Source: Saprospiraceae bacterium | Lineage (GTDB): Bacteria; Bacteroidota; Bacteroidia; Chitinophagales; Saprospiraceae | Length of the DNA: 64,000 nucleotides | NCBI GenBank assembly: GCA_016722295.1 | Contig: JADKGL010000029.1 | Coordinates: forward strand, 62,001-126,000 | Direction: 5' to 3' | Shown here: positions 17,577 to 27,075 of the stretch, in pieces | How the letters are laid out: each line of letters begins with the position of its first letter | Numbering within the stretch: the first letter of the stretch is position 1 | Made by a program: the position numbers and the translations under genes | Notes under the pieces: model-generated | The model's input: only the letters and a program-made list of their open reading frames with translations | Database searches by the model: none | Told to the model about the DNA's origin: nothing

Positions 17577-18557
17577 ATGTCAAGAAGAATTACATTAGAT
17601 GAATTTATCAATAATGAAGGTGAGTCTAGACAAGATGCTACTGGAGAGTTTTCTGGTTTGTTGCGCCATATAGGAATTGCAGCAAAAATAATCAATCGAA
17701 TTGTAAACAAGGCAGGATTGATGGATATTTTAGGAGAAGATGGTGGACATAATTTTTCAGGAGATACAGTACAGAAACTAGATACGTATACCAATGATTT
17801 GATGATTGAGTATTTACGAAATTCTCATCTTTGTGCAGGTGTTGCATCTGAGGAATTGGAACATTTTATTTCTTTTGCACCTAACTATACAAAGAGCAAT
17901 AAGTACATTGTAGTCATGGATCCTTTAGATGGATCTTCAAATATTGATGTAAATATATCAGTAGGTACAATTTTTGGTATTTACAAACGCAAAAGTGATC
18001 TTGGAACAGATGCAGTAATAGATGATTTTTTGCAAAATGGAACTGAGCTTCTTGCTTCAGGATATGTATTGTATGGTACTTCCACGATGTTCGTTTTTAC
18101 TACTGGTAATGGAGTGAATGGTTTTACCTATGACCGCGGAATTGGAGAATTTTGTTTGAGTCATGCCAATATGATGATGCCATTAGGAGGTAGCTATTAT
18201 TCAGTAAATCAAGGTTATTATCGACAATTTAACAAAGGAGTAAGAGAGTTCCTAGACGGATGCGCGGACAAAAATAGAATGCTACGATATATAGGTTCGA
18301 TGGTGGCGGATGTACACAGAACTTTGTGTCTTGGAGGAATTTTTATGTATCCTCAAACACAGAAGAATCCTGAAGGGAAACTAAGGATTTTATACGAGTG
18401 CAATCCCTTGAGTTTTCTGGTAGAACAAGCAGGTGGAATAAGTATCAGTGAATCAAAGCAAAGAATACTTGGTATACCAGTTACAAGTCTGCATCAACGT
18501 ACTAGCATTATCGTTGGTTCGAAGGATTTAGTTAATGAAGCGTTGAATTTTTTATAG
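17577..18557 (+). CDS. fbp: Class I fructose-1,6-bisphosphatase
   Basis: This enzyme hydrolyses fructose 1,6-bisphosphate to fructose 6-phosphate in gluconeogenesis. The metal-site signature VVMDPLDGSSNIDVN is at about 112-126. GEDGGHNFSGD near 53-63, GVASEE near 88-93 and LRILYECNPLSFLVEQAGG near the C-terminus also match class I enzymes. The length of 326 aa is normal. It is divergent from the ABC exporter and converges on the comEA-like gene with 10 bases between stops. The start is supported by a nearby promoter element. Confidence 0.96.
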   Translation: MSRRITLDEFINNEGESRQDATGEFSGLLRHIGIAAKIINRIVNKAGLMDILGEDGGHNFSGDTVQKLDTYTNDLMIEYLRNSHLCAGVASEELEHFISFAPNYTKSNKYIVVMDPLDGSSNIDVNISVGTIFGIYKRKSDLGTDAVIDDFLQNGTELLASGYVLYGTSTMFVFTTGNGVNGFTYDRGIGEFCLSHANMMMPLGGSYYSVNQGYYRQFNKGVREFLDGCADKNRMLRYIGSMVADVHRTLCLGGIFMYPQTQKNPEGKLRILYECNPLSFLVEQAGGISISESKQRILGIPVTSLHQRTSIIVGSKDLVNEALNFL

Positions 18558-18567
18558 ATCGATTCAG

Positions 18568-19473
18568 CTATTCAATTACTAAATAATCTTTCATTTTTTC
18601 AATTTTACCTTTATCGAGACTAAGGATAGAATGTAATTGATCAATATCTTCAAATGCATTATGTTGCTGCTTATATCTTTTTATAGTTTTAATTTCTTTA
18701 TTTGATAAATATGGATGTTTAATGGTTGTCGAATCTTCTGCAAGTTTGTTGAGATCTATTTTATTTACTATGCCATCGCAAGTTAATTGAATTGAGATTT
18801 TTTGATATGTTGAATCAGGCAATCCATATACTTCTTTCAACTGAGAGATAGATTTGAATCCTCCTAATGCATTTCTATATTTAATAATTCTAGTGGCAAG
18901 TGTTTGCCCAATCCCTTTTAATGATTCTAAATCGTCGATAGTTGCATGATTAATTTCAAAGGAAATGGATTCTTTGGGTAAAGATTGAAGATTAGTTTCA
19001 ATTACGGGTTGGAGTTTAACTATTTGTTTTGTTTCTGTTTCAAATTGGATAAATGGCTCTAGTCTGGCGTATAAATCAAGCGTAAGTCCATAAATGTTCT
19101 TGAATTTTTCTTTCGTTTTTATTTTACCTCCATGTTCTTTGTATTTTTGTATATTGTTAAATACTTTTTTAGGTATTCCTAAGCTTAATGCTTCTTCTGA
19201 ACTTATAGTGTTAGGATCAAAAGTAAATAATTCTTGCTTTGCTTTTATATCCTTAGTGTTTTGTCTTTCATTATAAATTGGTTTTTTTTGTCCGCCGAGG
19301 ATTTTATTGTGTTTAGGATAATTGTCATTCATGGTGTTGTCACATTTTTTTACAAGTACAGCAGGGGTTGTACTGTCCCATTTAGTAGAAGTATAGATTA
19401 GAAAACCAATAATGGTGATTAAAAAAAGCAAGCCATGTGTTTCTTTCTTGGTTAGTAGTAGTTTCTTATTCAT
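18568..19473 (-). CDS. Membrane-anchored triple helix-hairpin-helix protein (ComEA-like)
   Basis: A single transmembrane helix (about 11-28) is followed by three helix-hairpin-helix regions. The first is near 85-145 (FDPNTISSEEALSLGIPKKV), the second near 175-230 (ATIDDLESLKGIGQTLATRI) and the third near 238-300. The second is the clearest ComEA match, with the GIGQTLATRI hairpin that contacts the DNA backbone. ComEA-type proteins hold incoming DNA in the periplasm during natural uptake. The gene overlaps the end of comEC by 8 bases, so translation is probably coupled and the pair should form one DNA-uptake unit. HhH proteins of this kind are common in Bacteroidota and some have other roles. 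Confidence 0.85.
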   Translation of the reverse strand: MNKKLLLTKKETHGLLFLITIIGFLIYTSTKWDSTTPAVLVKKCDNTMNDNYPKHNKILGGQKKPIYNERQNTKDIKAKQELFTFDPNTISSEEALSLGIPKKVFNNIQKYKEHGGKIKTKEKFKNIYGLTLDLYARLEPFIQFETETKQIVKLQPVIETNLQSLPKESISFEINHATIDDLESLKGIGQTLATRIIKYRNALGGFKSISQLKEVYGLPDSTYQKISIQLTCDGIVNKIDLNKLAEDSTTIKHPYLSNKEIKTIKRYKQQHNAFEDIDQLHSILSLDKGKIEKMKDYLVIE

Positions 19474-21421
19474 AATTAGTAAAATTTAATGGTATAATAA
19501 AATGATTATTTTCACTAAGCAGGATGTAGTTTTCAAAATTCGTCTTTTGTAGTTTTCTTTTATCAATTTGATTTCCAAATAGTAAAATAGTTGGTAGAAA
19601 TTGAATTGTGTCTATTACTGAATTTGCTAATTGATAAATTATTGACTCGCCAATAGGCGTTCCTTGGGCTTTCAATATGGTTGATATGTTTAATGATTTG
19701 GTTGTATTAGTGTCAATTACCGTGTGATTTTTTATCTTGGATAGATTTTGGTTAATATAGTTTTTTGCAGCAGAATTTGAAATTTGACTTGATGTACCGT
19801 ATGAAAATATTTGATTGTTTTTACGAATAAAGATCAAATCTTCATTTTTTATTTTAAAGCAAATAAATTCGTTTGTCCCATTTAATTTTAAGTACCTTAG
19901 ACCTGCGCCAATGGTAGAAATTGGGATCAAAATAAGAAAGTAAAAATAGTTTATTTTTATCGAATAGTAGATTTGATATGCAAGATAAAAGATTGCAATA
20001 TAAATTGCAACTAGTTGTTCTGGAAAAATATAAATGTTCTCAATAAAATAGTATGGCAGATTTGATATAATTGTAAAAATCCAAAGGCCAAAATCAATTA
20101 TTTTTTCGGTCAAATAAACAATAAGGAAGGATACAAATGGCAATAGTTTATAAAATAGGAGTGCTATAATTCCACCTAACATTAGTAAGGTCGAGAGGGG
20201 AACCCAAATAAAATTTGCTAGTAGAAAGTATGTTGGAAATTGATGAAAATAGTACATTGTGATAGGAAGCGTGAGTACTTGAACCGAAAGGGTAATGGAG
20301 ATTATTTCCCACAAATAATTGATGAATTTATAATCACTAGCATAGATTTTTTTTACAATAGGATTAAATAGTACTATCGAGAGCACTGCTAAGAATGAAA
20401 GTTGAAATCCAATATCATAGATGATGCAAGGATTAAGAAGTAACATAAAAAATCCAGCGCCGAATGTAATATTATAAATGTCATTATTCCTTTGAAGAAT
20501 TTTGCCTATTTCTATAAAACTAAACATTACTGCAGCGCGAAGAACTGCTGCACCAGAACCGGTGATAAATGTAAACAACCAAATGAGAAAAATTGTGATT
20601 GCAGCATTGGCAAACTTGTTCCTTATCCGAACTACTTTGGCTAGAATGAATATTATTAAACCATAGATAAAAGCAAGATGCATCCCTGATACTGCAAGTA
20701 TATGGCTTGTTCCAGTGTTTTTAAATGCACTTACTATCTCCTGAGGTAGTTCTTGCTTTGCCCCAATCAAGATGCCACTCATAAGACTATTGTGTATTTT
20801 GTCTTTGAATAAATTTTTCAAGAAAGTAAGGCAGAGATCTCTATATTTTTGGGATAAGGATATTATGTTATGCTTAGAAATTGGATGAATAATAACATTT
20901 TCTTTCTTTGTATAGACTATATATTTTATATGTTGTTTCGCATAATATTCGGAAGGGTTGAAGTCATCATATTGAGATCCTTTTGGAAATTCAGATGCTT
21001 TCCCTTTGATACTTATTATATCCCCATTGTATAATTTTTCTGGTAAAAATGTGTCTAGCTTACAAATGATTTTTATTTGATGGTCATTATTTAGCAATCG
21101 CCCATGAATTTGATCATGTGTCTTATACCGAATTGTATTATTTACTTTGACAAGTTGTTCTTTATGAAGTTTTGACAATAGATTTTCTTGAATGTGGTCT
21201 TGTGTTTGATGAATATATGCAATTATAAAAAATAGCAATGGAAATGATACTCCATATATCCATTTAAAATAGGTGTTAACTTTTGGTGTGAAAATTGTCC
21301 CACACATCATGACTAATATAAGGATCAATGCATATATGATATGCTCTTGGAAAGCAATAATGATACACCCAAGCAGTAGGCTTAATAGAATGAATGGTTT
21401 TGTTATTATTGAATTAAGCAT
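19466..21421 (-). CDS. comEC: ComEC/Rec2-family DNA-uptake channel
   Basis: This is a polytopic inner-membrane protein with N-terminal helices, a DUF4131-type soluble segment (about 75-180), and the ComEC/Rec2 core. The core motifs GAKQELPQEIVSAFKNTGTSHILAVSGMHLAF (split here only by context) and GSGAAVLRAAVMFSF are at about 222-310. ComEC forms the channel for single-stranded DNA entry. The metallo-beta-lactamase-like C-terminal domain of longer homologues is not recognisable; the last 130 residues are soluble and divergent. The gene is upstream of the triple-HhH gene (8-base overlap) and divergent from the OmpA-type lipoprotein gene. Confidence 0.92.
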   Translation of the reverse strand: MLNSIITKPFILLSLLLGCIIIAFQEHIIYALILILVMMCGTIFTPKVNTYFKWIYGVSFPLLFFIIAYIHQTQDHIQENLLSKLHKEQLVKVNNTIRYKTHDQIHGRLLNNDHQIKIICKLDTFLPEKLYNGDIISIKGKASEFPKGSQYDDFNPSEYYAKQHIKYIVYTKKENVIIHPISKHNIISLSQKYRDLCLTFLKNLFKDKIHNSLMSGILIGAKQELPQEIVSAFKNTGTSHILAVSGMHLAFIYGLIIFILAKVVRIRNKFANAAITIFLIWLFTFITGSGAAVLRAAVMFSFIEIGKILQRNNDIYNITFGAGFFMLLLNPCIIYDIGFQLSFLAVLSIVLFNPIVKKIYASDYKFINYLWEIISITLSVQVLTLPITMYYFHQFPTYFLLANFIWVPLSTLLMLGGIIALLFYKLLPFVSFLIVYLTEKIIDFGLWIFTIISNLPYYFIENIYIFPEQLVAIYIAIFYLAYQIYYSIKINYFYFLILIPISTIGAGLRYLKLNGTNEFICFKIKNEDLIFIRKNNQIFSYGTSSQISNSAAKNYINQNLSKIKNHTVIDTNTTKSLNISTILKAQGTPIGESIIYQLANSVIDTIQFLPTILLFGNQIDKRKLQKTNFENYILLSENNHFIIPLNFTNYE

Positions 21422-21485
21422 AAAAAGTTTACAGGCTTTTATGTTTGAATTTGATAAAATGTTACTTTTATTTAAAAAAACGTAT

Positions 21486-21493
21486 TAAATTTG
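21486..21493 (+). promoter_or_regulatory. -7 promoter element of the OmpA-type gene
   Basis: TAAATTTG matches TAnnTTTG and lies 37 bases before the ATG at 21531, in the divergent spacer between comEC and the OmpA-type gene. No clear -33 TTG is seen. Confidence 0.45.
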
Positions 21494-21530
21494 AAAGATT
21501 TTGTATTTTTAGCTTAATAAAATCAATGTC

Positions 21531-22340
21531 ATGCGATGGTTAGCCTTTTTACTTTGGATCTTTTTAGGGATCATTTATTTTATGATTTGGTCATGTAATA
21601 AGCAAGAGTGCTGTACTCCAATAATTGAAAAAAATGATCAAATTCAAGTAACTCCTAAAGTGATTGAATCTAACTTTATTTTGTCTCCAATCAACTTTAA
21701 TTGGTCGTCTGATAGTAGTTTTTTGGGACCGGATTACAACAAGTATGTAGATTCTTTGAAGCTTATTGCTACTAATGGACAAAAGTTAGAAATTGTTGGG
21801 CTATATAGTAATCAAGAGGTAAATACGTCAACATTTGCAAATCTAGGTTTAGCCAGAGCGGAGCAAGTAAAACGAAGGTTGTCTTCTGTGATCTCACCCG
21901 ATCTGATGATTACGAAAGCGAAGTTGATAGAATATTTGAATATTCCAGACAAACCAATTGTGTCTCATCAAATTGAATTAGCCGCAAAACAAATTGAAGA
22001 AATTGGCAACAAAGCAATTATTTATCATTCCTACAATTCAACAAATTGGGATAAGGATGAAGAGCTGATAAGTTTCTTAACTAAATTGGCATCTAAATTA
22101 AAAACTGAGAAAGGAAGAGTTGAAGTAGTAGGGCATACAGATAATATTGGAGAAACTAAATCAAATGAAGCTTTGGGTATGAGACGTGCAGTAATAATTA
22201 AAAAATATTTAATATCACAAGGTGTCTCAGCAAATCAAATTAATGTTAGCTCTTTGGGAGAATCTGTACCAAAAGAATCCAATGATAGCGAAGAAGGTCG
22301 ATCCAAAAATCGTAGAACAGAAATTGAATATTTTAAATAA
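21531..22340 (+). CDS. OmpA-family protein, probable lipoprotein
   Basis: A strongly hydrophobic N-terminus (residues 3-20) ends in SCNKQECC, which could be a lipobox with Cys22, although the -1 to -3 residues are not ideal. After a variable region with a partial OmpA-like repeat (about 75-115), the C-terminal OmpA domain covers about 160-269. It has VVGHTDNIGETKSNEALGMR, VSSLGES and RSKNRRTEIEY, the peptidoglycan-binding signature. I infer an envelope protein bound to the cell wall. It is followed after 6 bases by the tandem-HhH gene and is divergent from comEC. Confidence 0.85.
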   Translation: MRWLAFLLWIFLGIIYFMIWSCNKQECCTPIIEKNDQIQVTPKVIESNFILSPINFNWSSDSSFLGPDYNKYVDSLKLIATNGQKLEIVGLYSNQEVNTSTFANLGLARAEQVKRRLSSVISPDLMITKAKLIEYLNIPDKPIVSHQIELAAKQIEEIGNKAIIYHSYNSTNWDKDEELISFLTKLASKLKTEKGRVEVVGHTDNIGETKSNEALGMRRAVIIKKYLISQGVSANQINVSSLGESVPKESNDSEEGRSKNRRTEIEYFK

Positions 22341-22346
22341 AATTAT

Positions 22347-23531
22347 ATGATACTTTTATTTTCTTTTTGCAATTTAGCCTGGTGGCAAGTATTACTTTCA
22401 TGGTTACTTCCATTTTTATTAGGTTGGTGGTTTGCTCGATTGTTAAAAGCAAGCTTTGCTTCGGATGAAGACATTCACCATACATGTAAGGACACAATTT
22501 CTAATTTGAAAGGACAATTAAAAGAGTGCGATGAAAGATTATTAAAATTTGAGCATGAAGCCAATAGTTTTGTAAACATAAAGTCTGAATATGAAAGCAA
22601 AATTCGAGACTTATCGCTTCAAGCAAATAGCATTGCACCTTCAGTAAATTTGAAAAATACTAATCAGCATGAATTTGACTTGTTAAACAAACGTATCAAT
22701 GAAATTAATGATGAATTAGTTAATTGTAGAAATAAATATTTAGATCTTGAGAAAGAGTATAGTGTTGTTTTATCAAAGCTGGACTCGTGTAAATTAGATT
22801 TAAAAACTGAAATTGATAGGAGAGTGGAATTTGCCAATTCAACTACAGTTCAACCAGTAGCTATTTCAGATTCAGTTGGACTAACAACACCTATTATAGA
22901 AGCAAAAATTGAATCCACGACTAATATTCCAGATTCGGCTTTTAATGCCTTGAAGAATGATAATTTGCAAATTATTGAAGGGATTGGACCAAAGATGGAT
23001 GAATTTCTCAAGACAAATGGAATTCATAATTGGACTGATTTAGCATCAGCAGACGCGACTAGCATTAAATTTAAGTTAGATGCTGCGGATAGTAAATATA
23101 GGATTATTGATCCTACTACATGGGCAGCTCAAGCTGGGTTAGCAAGAGACGGAAAATGGGAGGATTTAATTAGTTTTCAAAAAAATCTAACTGCAGGAAA
23201 GGATAATGCAACGCATGAGACCAATTCAAAATTAGAAGCAGTTTTAGTAAAATTAGGTTTGTTGAAAAAATTTGCACAAGATGATTTAAAAGCTGTAGAA
23301 GGCATAGGACCAAAGATCGAAGGTTTACTTCATGAAGCAGGCATCAAAACGTGGAAAGGATTGTCAATTACAACCGTAATTGAATTGAAAACCATTCTTG
23401 CCAATGCAGGAGAAAGATATCAACTTGCAGATCCTTCAACATGGGCAAAACAAGCAGCAATGGCCGCTGAAGGCCAATGGAAAGAGTTGTTTGAGTACCA
23501 AGATCGATTGGATGGGGGAAAAGAAGTTTAA
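22347..23531 (+). CDS. Membrane-anchored coiled-coil protein with two C-terminal HhH-type domains
   Basis: A hydrophobic N-terminus (about 10-33, WWQVLLSWLLPFLLGWWFA) anchors the protein. A coiled coil spans about 45-150 and a low-complexity linker about 150-200. Two related 85-residue units follow, at about 208-290 and 311-393. Each begins with an E-GIGPK hairpin (IIEGIGPKMDEFL and AVEGIGPKIEGLL), continues with W-x-x-L, and ends with a DPxTWAxQA motif. The GIGP hairpin resembles DNA-binding helix-hairpin-helix motifs, but protein-protein roles are possible. It follows the OmpA-type gene by 6 bases and ends before a terminator. Function unknown. Confidence 0.75.
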   Translation: MILLFSFCNLAWWQVLLSWLLPFLLGWWFARLLKASFASDEDIHHTCKDTISNLKGQLKECDERLLKFEHEANSFVNIKSEYESKIRDLSLQANSIAPSVNLKNTNQHEFDLLNKRINEINDELVNCRNKYLDLEKEYSVVLSKLDSCKLDLKTEIDRRVEFANSTTVQPVAISDSVGLTTPIIEAKIESTTNIPDSAFNALKNDNLQIIEGIGPKMDEFLKTNGIHNWTDLASADATSIKFKLDAADSKYRIIDPTTWAAQAGLARDGKWEDLISFQKNLTAGKDNATHETNSKLEAVLVKLGLLKKFAQDDLKAVEGIGPKIEGLLHEAGIKTWKGLSITTVIELKTILANAGERYQLADPSTWAKQAAMAAEGQWKELFEYQDRLDGGKEV

Positions 23532-23550
23532 GAACAAAGAATAAAGTAAG

Positions 23551-23580
23551 AAAAGGGCTGTTTTTCGGCCCTTTTTTATT
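23551..23580 (+). terminator. Rho-independent terminator after the tandem-HhH gene
   Basis: A 10-bp stem (AAAAGGGCTG at 23551-23560 with CGGCCCTTTT at 23566-23575, one wobble pair) has a five-base loop and is followed by a T-run. It lies 20 bases after the stop codon. Confidence 0.85.
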
Positions 23581-23620
23581 ATCGAAATTGAAGCAACTAT
23601 AGGTATGCATTTACAATAAA

Positions 23621-23654
23621 TTTGTATTACATATTAAATAAATGTCTAATTTTG
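23621..23654 (+). promoter_or_regulatory. purL promoter
   Basis: TTTG at 23621-23624 and TAATTTTG at 23647-23654 match the Bacteroidota -33 and -7 elements with 22 bases between them. The purL ATG is 19 bases further on, giving a very short leader. Confidence 0.6.
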
Positions 23655-23673
23655 CATAATTATAGTTTGCAAA

Positions 23674-25896
23674 ATGACTCAGACCAATATAGAAACAGCA
23701 AAAAAGTTAGGTTTAAATGAAGCAGAATTTCAAAAAATTTGTGATTATTTAGGCAGGATTCCTAATTTTACAGAGCTCTCGATTTATTCAGTCATGTGGT
23801 CTGAACATTGCTCTTATAAAAATTCAATAATTTATTTAAAAAAATTGCCTCGTAAAGGTAGCAAACTACTTGTGGAGGCAGGTGAAGAAAATGCAGGATT
23901 AGTTGATATTGGAGATGGACTTGCTTGTGCGTTTAAAATTGAATCACACAATCACCCCTCTGCAATTGAACCATATCAAGGTGCCGCTACTGGAGTCGGT
24001 GGAATACATAGAGATATTTTTACAATGGGGGCTAGGCCAATTGCTGCATTAAATTCCTTACGTTTTGGAAATATAGAATTAGACCACACGAAATTCTTAA
24101 TGAAAGGTGTAGTCAAAGGGATTGGGAATTATGGAAATGCCTTTGGAGTACCTACAGTAGGAGGAGAAGTTTATTTTAATAATTGCTACAATCAAAATAT
24201 ACTTGTTAATGCAATGTCTGTTGGCATTGTAAACGTTGGAGAGACTGTTTCCGCTTGTGCAGATGGGCCAGGAAATCCAGTTTTTATAGTTGGTTCTTCT
24301 ACAGGTAAGGATGGAATCCATGGTGCGACTTTCGCTTCTGCAGACTTGAATGAGAATTCAGCCGCGGATCTTCCTGCTGTCCAAGTTGGCGATCCTTTTC
24401 AAGAAAAATTATTGCTCGAAGCAAGCCTAGAAGCAATCCGATCTGGTCAAATTGTGGGTATGCAAGATATGGGTGCAGCAGGTATAACTTGTTCGACTTC
24501 AGAAATGAGTGCCAAATCAAAAACAGGAATGAGAATCCAATTGGAAAAAGTACCCACTCGTCAATCCAATATGCAGGCTTGGGAAATCTTGCTTTCAGAG
24601 AGTCAAGAGCGTATGCTTATTGTAGCAAAAAAAGGTGGTGAAGATATTCTGTTGAAAATATTTTCTAAATGGGATTTGGAATGCGTGCAGATTGGTGAAG
24701 TCACTGATACTGGTCGCATAGAATATTTTATGAATGGAAAATTAGAAGCAGATGTTCCAGCAGATTCATTAGTGCTGGGAGGCGGAGCTCCGATTTATCA
24801 AAGAGAGTTTTCTCGGCCAAGTTATTTTGATGAAATTGAAGCATTTAATCCCAATTCAATTCATGAACCTAGTGACTTAATAGAAGTTGCAAAACGGTTA
24901 ACTGCGTCTCCAAATATTGCTTCAAAAAAGTGGATTTTTGAGCAATATGATAAAATGGTGAGAATCGGAACATTGACTTCAGTGAAGCAATCTGATGCAT
25001 CTGTGGTAAGAGTGCCCGGCACAAATAAGGGATTAGCAATGACTGTAGATTGTAATTCAGCTTATGTGTTTTTAGATCCTTATCAAGGTGGCATGATTGC
25101 AGTTTCTGAAGCTGCACGAAATATTATTTGTAGTGGAGGAGTGCCGGTTGCCATCACGAATTGTTTGAATTTTGGTAATCCTTATAATCCTGAAGTATAT
25201 TTTCAATTTGTGAATGCTTTGAAAGGTATGGGAGAAGCATGTGAAGCATTTGGTACTCCCGTGACAGGGGGTAATGTCAGTTTTTATAATCAAAGCCAAT
25301 TTCAAGATAAAACAGAACCTATATATCCAACACCAACGATTGGAATGCTTGGTGTTTTTGATGACCTCAATGATTTTATGACTATTGATTTTAAAAATTT
25401 GGGTGATCATATCGTTCTATTAGGGCATCAAAATAATCATATAGGATATAGTGAGTATCTTTCAGAAATTCATAAGATTAAGTATGCACCTGTTCCTTAT
25501 TTTAATTTAAATGAAGAAAAAAAATTACACAATACAATTCATGAGTGTATTGTCAAGAGGATTGTAAAGTCCGCTCACGATGTGTCAGAAGGTGGTATTT
25601 TTATTTCCCTTCTTGAATCTTCATTTGCTTCGCAGTTGGGTTTTGCTGTGCAAATACCAGCACAATTTAGAAAGGATGTTTTTCTATTTGGGGAGTCACA
25701 GGGTAGAGTCATCGTGACAGTTTCGAATGAACAATTGAGCCAATTAGAATCATTATGTTTACAAAATGGAATAGATTGTCTTTTATTAGGAAATGTAGCC
25801 CCATCTGAACTAATTGTCAACAATAGTTGTTTTGGTACGATTGCTGAATTCGGACAATTATATTATGAATCAATTCAAAATTCTATCAATGAATAA
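23674..25896 (+). CDS. purL: Phosphoribosylformylglycinamidine synthase, PurL subunit
   Basis: This is the ATP-dependent synthetase subunit that converts FGAR to FGAM in purine synthesis, using ammonia from PurQ. At 740 aa it is the small form that needs separate PurQ and PurS, neither of which is in this window. Motifs include SVMWSEHCSYKNS near the N-terminus, FKIESHNHPSAIEPYQGAATGVGG, GMQDMGAAGITCSTSEM and KSAHDVSEGGI. Two PurM-like halves are visible. The stop codon overlaps the start of the following TlpA-like gene, indicating coupled translation, although the two functions look unrelated. Confidence 0.97.
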   Translation: MTQTNIETAKKLGLNEAEFQKICDYLGRIPNFTELSIYSVMWSEHCSYKNSIIYLKKLPRKGSKLLVEAGEENAGLVDIGDGLACAFKIESHNHPSAIEPYQGAATGVGGIHRDIFTMGARPIAALNSLRFGNIELDHTKFLMKGVVKGIGNYGNAFGVPTVGGEVYFNNCYNQNILVNAMSVGIVNVGETVSACADGPGNPVFIVGSSTGKDGIHGATFASADLNENSAADLPAVQVGDPFQEKLLLEASLEAIRSGQIVGMQDMGAAGITCSTSEMSAKSKTGMRIQLEKVPTRQSNMQAWEILLSESQERMLIVAKKGGEDILLKIFSKWDLECVQIGEVTDTGRIEYFMNGKLEADVPADSLVLGGGAPIYQREFSRPSYFDEIEAFNPNSIHEPSDLIEVAKRLTASPNIASKKWIFEQYDKMVRIGTLTSVKQSDASVVRVPGTNKGLAMTVDCNSAYVFLDPYQGGMIAVSEAARNIICSGGVPVAITNCLNFGNPYNPEVYFQFVNALKGMGEACEAFGTPVTGGNVSFYNQSQFQDKTEPIYPTPTIGMLGVFDDLNDFMTIDFKNLGDHIVLLGHQNNHIGYSEYLSEIHKIKYAPVPYFNLNEEKKLHNTIHECIVKRIVKSAHDVSEGGIFISLLESSFASQLGFAVQIPAQFRKDVFLFGESQGRVIVTVSNEQLSQLESLCLQNGIDCLLLGNVAPSELIVNNSCFGTIAEFGQLYYESIQNSINE

Positions 25897-27007
25897 GATG
25901 TTTATAAATAACAAATTTTTATTTTTATTTTTTACTATAATCACAATTGGTTTTACATCTTGTGATAATAATGTTTCTGTTAAAGGAAATATTTCAGATG
26001 GTGGTAATGGAAAAGTCCAATTAGATCGCATTGGACTTGATAACAGCGCGGTTTCAATTGATGAACAGGACATGAGTAATGGAGCATTTAAATTTACGTT
26101 TAAAGAAGCTCCTAAAGCTGGACTTTACAGGATTAAGATTGGCCAACAAAATGTAATCTTTCTAATGGATGGAACTGAAAAAAAGATTGATGTTAACGGC
26201 AGTTTGGCAAGCTTGCAGAATGCTTCGTATAAAGTAACAGGATCACAGCCATCTGAAGAATTATTGGCATCATTTCAGAAATTTACTTCTGGAGGACAAC
26301 CAAATATAGATGATGTTAAATCAACAATAGCAAATGCAAAAAGTCCATTAACTTCCTCCTTATTAGCAGTGCAATTACTTGGCTTTAGACCGGAATATTT
26401 GGACCTTCATCGCGGAATAGCTACAAAATTAAAAGCTTCATACCCAGAGTCTGAACTGACAAAGTCATATGAAGGATTTATTGTTCAGACAGAGCAAGCT
26501 CAAAAACAACAACAAGCGGAAGAGATAATTCAAGTTGGAATGCAAGCTCCAGATATCAATCTTCCATCTCCTAAAGGTAAGCCATACAAATTGTCAGACC
26601 TTAAAGGCAAAGTGGTATTAATCGATTTTTGGGCTTCTTGGTGCGGTCCATGCAGACGTGCGAATCCACATGTAGTTGAGGTTTATCATAAGTATAAGTC
26701 AAAAGGGTTTACAGTGTATAGTGTTTCATTAGATGGAGTAGATTCTCGAACTGTAGCGCAAATTGGAGATCCATCACAAGTAAAAGCATTTGAAGATCAA
26801 GCAAAACAAGCATGGATAGGAGCCATTGAGAAAGATAAATTGGCATGGGAAACTCATGTTTCTGATCTAAAGAAATGGGAATGTGCACCAGCTGCTACAT
26901 ACGGTGTTAGAGGAATTCCTAAGACTTTTTTATTGGATAAAGACGGTAAAATTGCTGCAATAAATCCAAGTACTAACTTAGAAGAAGAAGTGAAGAAATT
27001 GTTATAG
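25889..27007 (+). CDS. TlpA-like thiol-disulfide oxidoreductase lipoprotein with DUF4369-like N-terminus
   Basis: The start at 25889 (MNKMFINNKFLF) overlaps the purL stop; an upstream in-frame start at 25814 would lie deep inside purL and adds no signal sequence. A signal peptide ends at the lipobox-like GFTSC. A DUF4369-like beta domain (about 25-120) and a helical region precede the redoxin domain (about 220-370). The active site is WASWCGPC, with Cys252 and Cys255, and the cis-Pro motif is GIPKTFLLD. It probably reduces or isomerises disulfides in the periplasm, as in cytochrome c or envelope protein maturation. An unusually long helical insertion lies between the active site and the cis-Pro loop. 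Confidence 0.9.
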   Translation: MNKMFINNKFLFLFFTIITIGFTSCDNNVSVKGNISDGGNGKVQLDRIGLDNSAVSIDEQDMSNGAFKFTFKEAPKAGLYRIKIGQQNVIFLMDGTEKKIDVNGSLASLQNASYKVTGSQPSEELLASFQKFTSGGQPNIDDVKSTIANAKSPLTSSLLAVQLLGFRPEYLDLHRGIATKLKASYPESELTKSYEGFIVQTEQAQKQQQAEEIIQVGMQAPDINLPSPKGKPYKLSDLKGKVVLIDFWASWCGPCRRANPHVVEVYHKYKSKGFTVYSVSLDGVDSRTVAQIGDPSQVKAFEDQAKQAWIGAIEKDKLAWETHVSDLKKWECAPAATYGVRGIPKTFLLDKDGKIAAINPSTNLEEEVKKLL

Positions 27008-27025
27008 TAATCAATTTGCAAATAG

Positions 27026-27070
27026 AAAAGACTTAGAAAGTTTGTACATCAATTTTCTAAGTCTTTTTTT
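27026..27070. terminator. Bidirectional terminator between convergent genes
   Basis: A perfect 14-bp inverted repeat (27026-27039 and 27054-27067, core AAGACTTAGAAA) is flanked by T-runs on both strands. It lies 18 bases after the TlpA-like stop and 5 bases beyond the stop of the facing gene, so it can serve both. Confidence 0.85.
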
Positions 27071-27075
27071 TGTAA

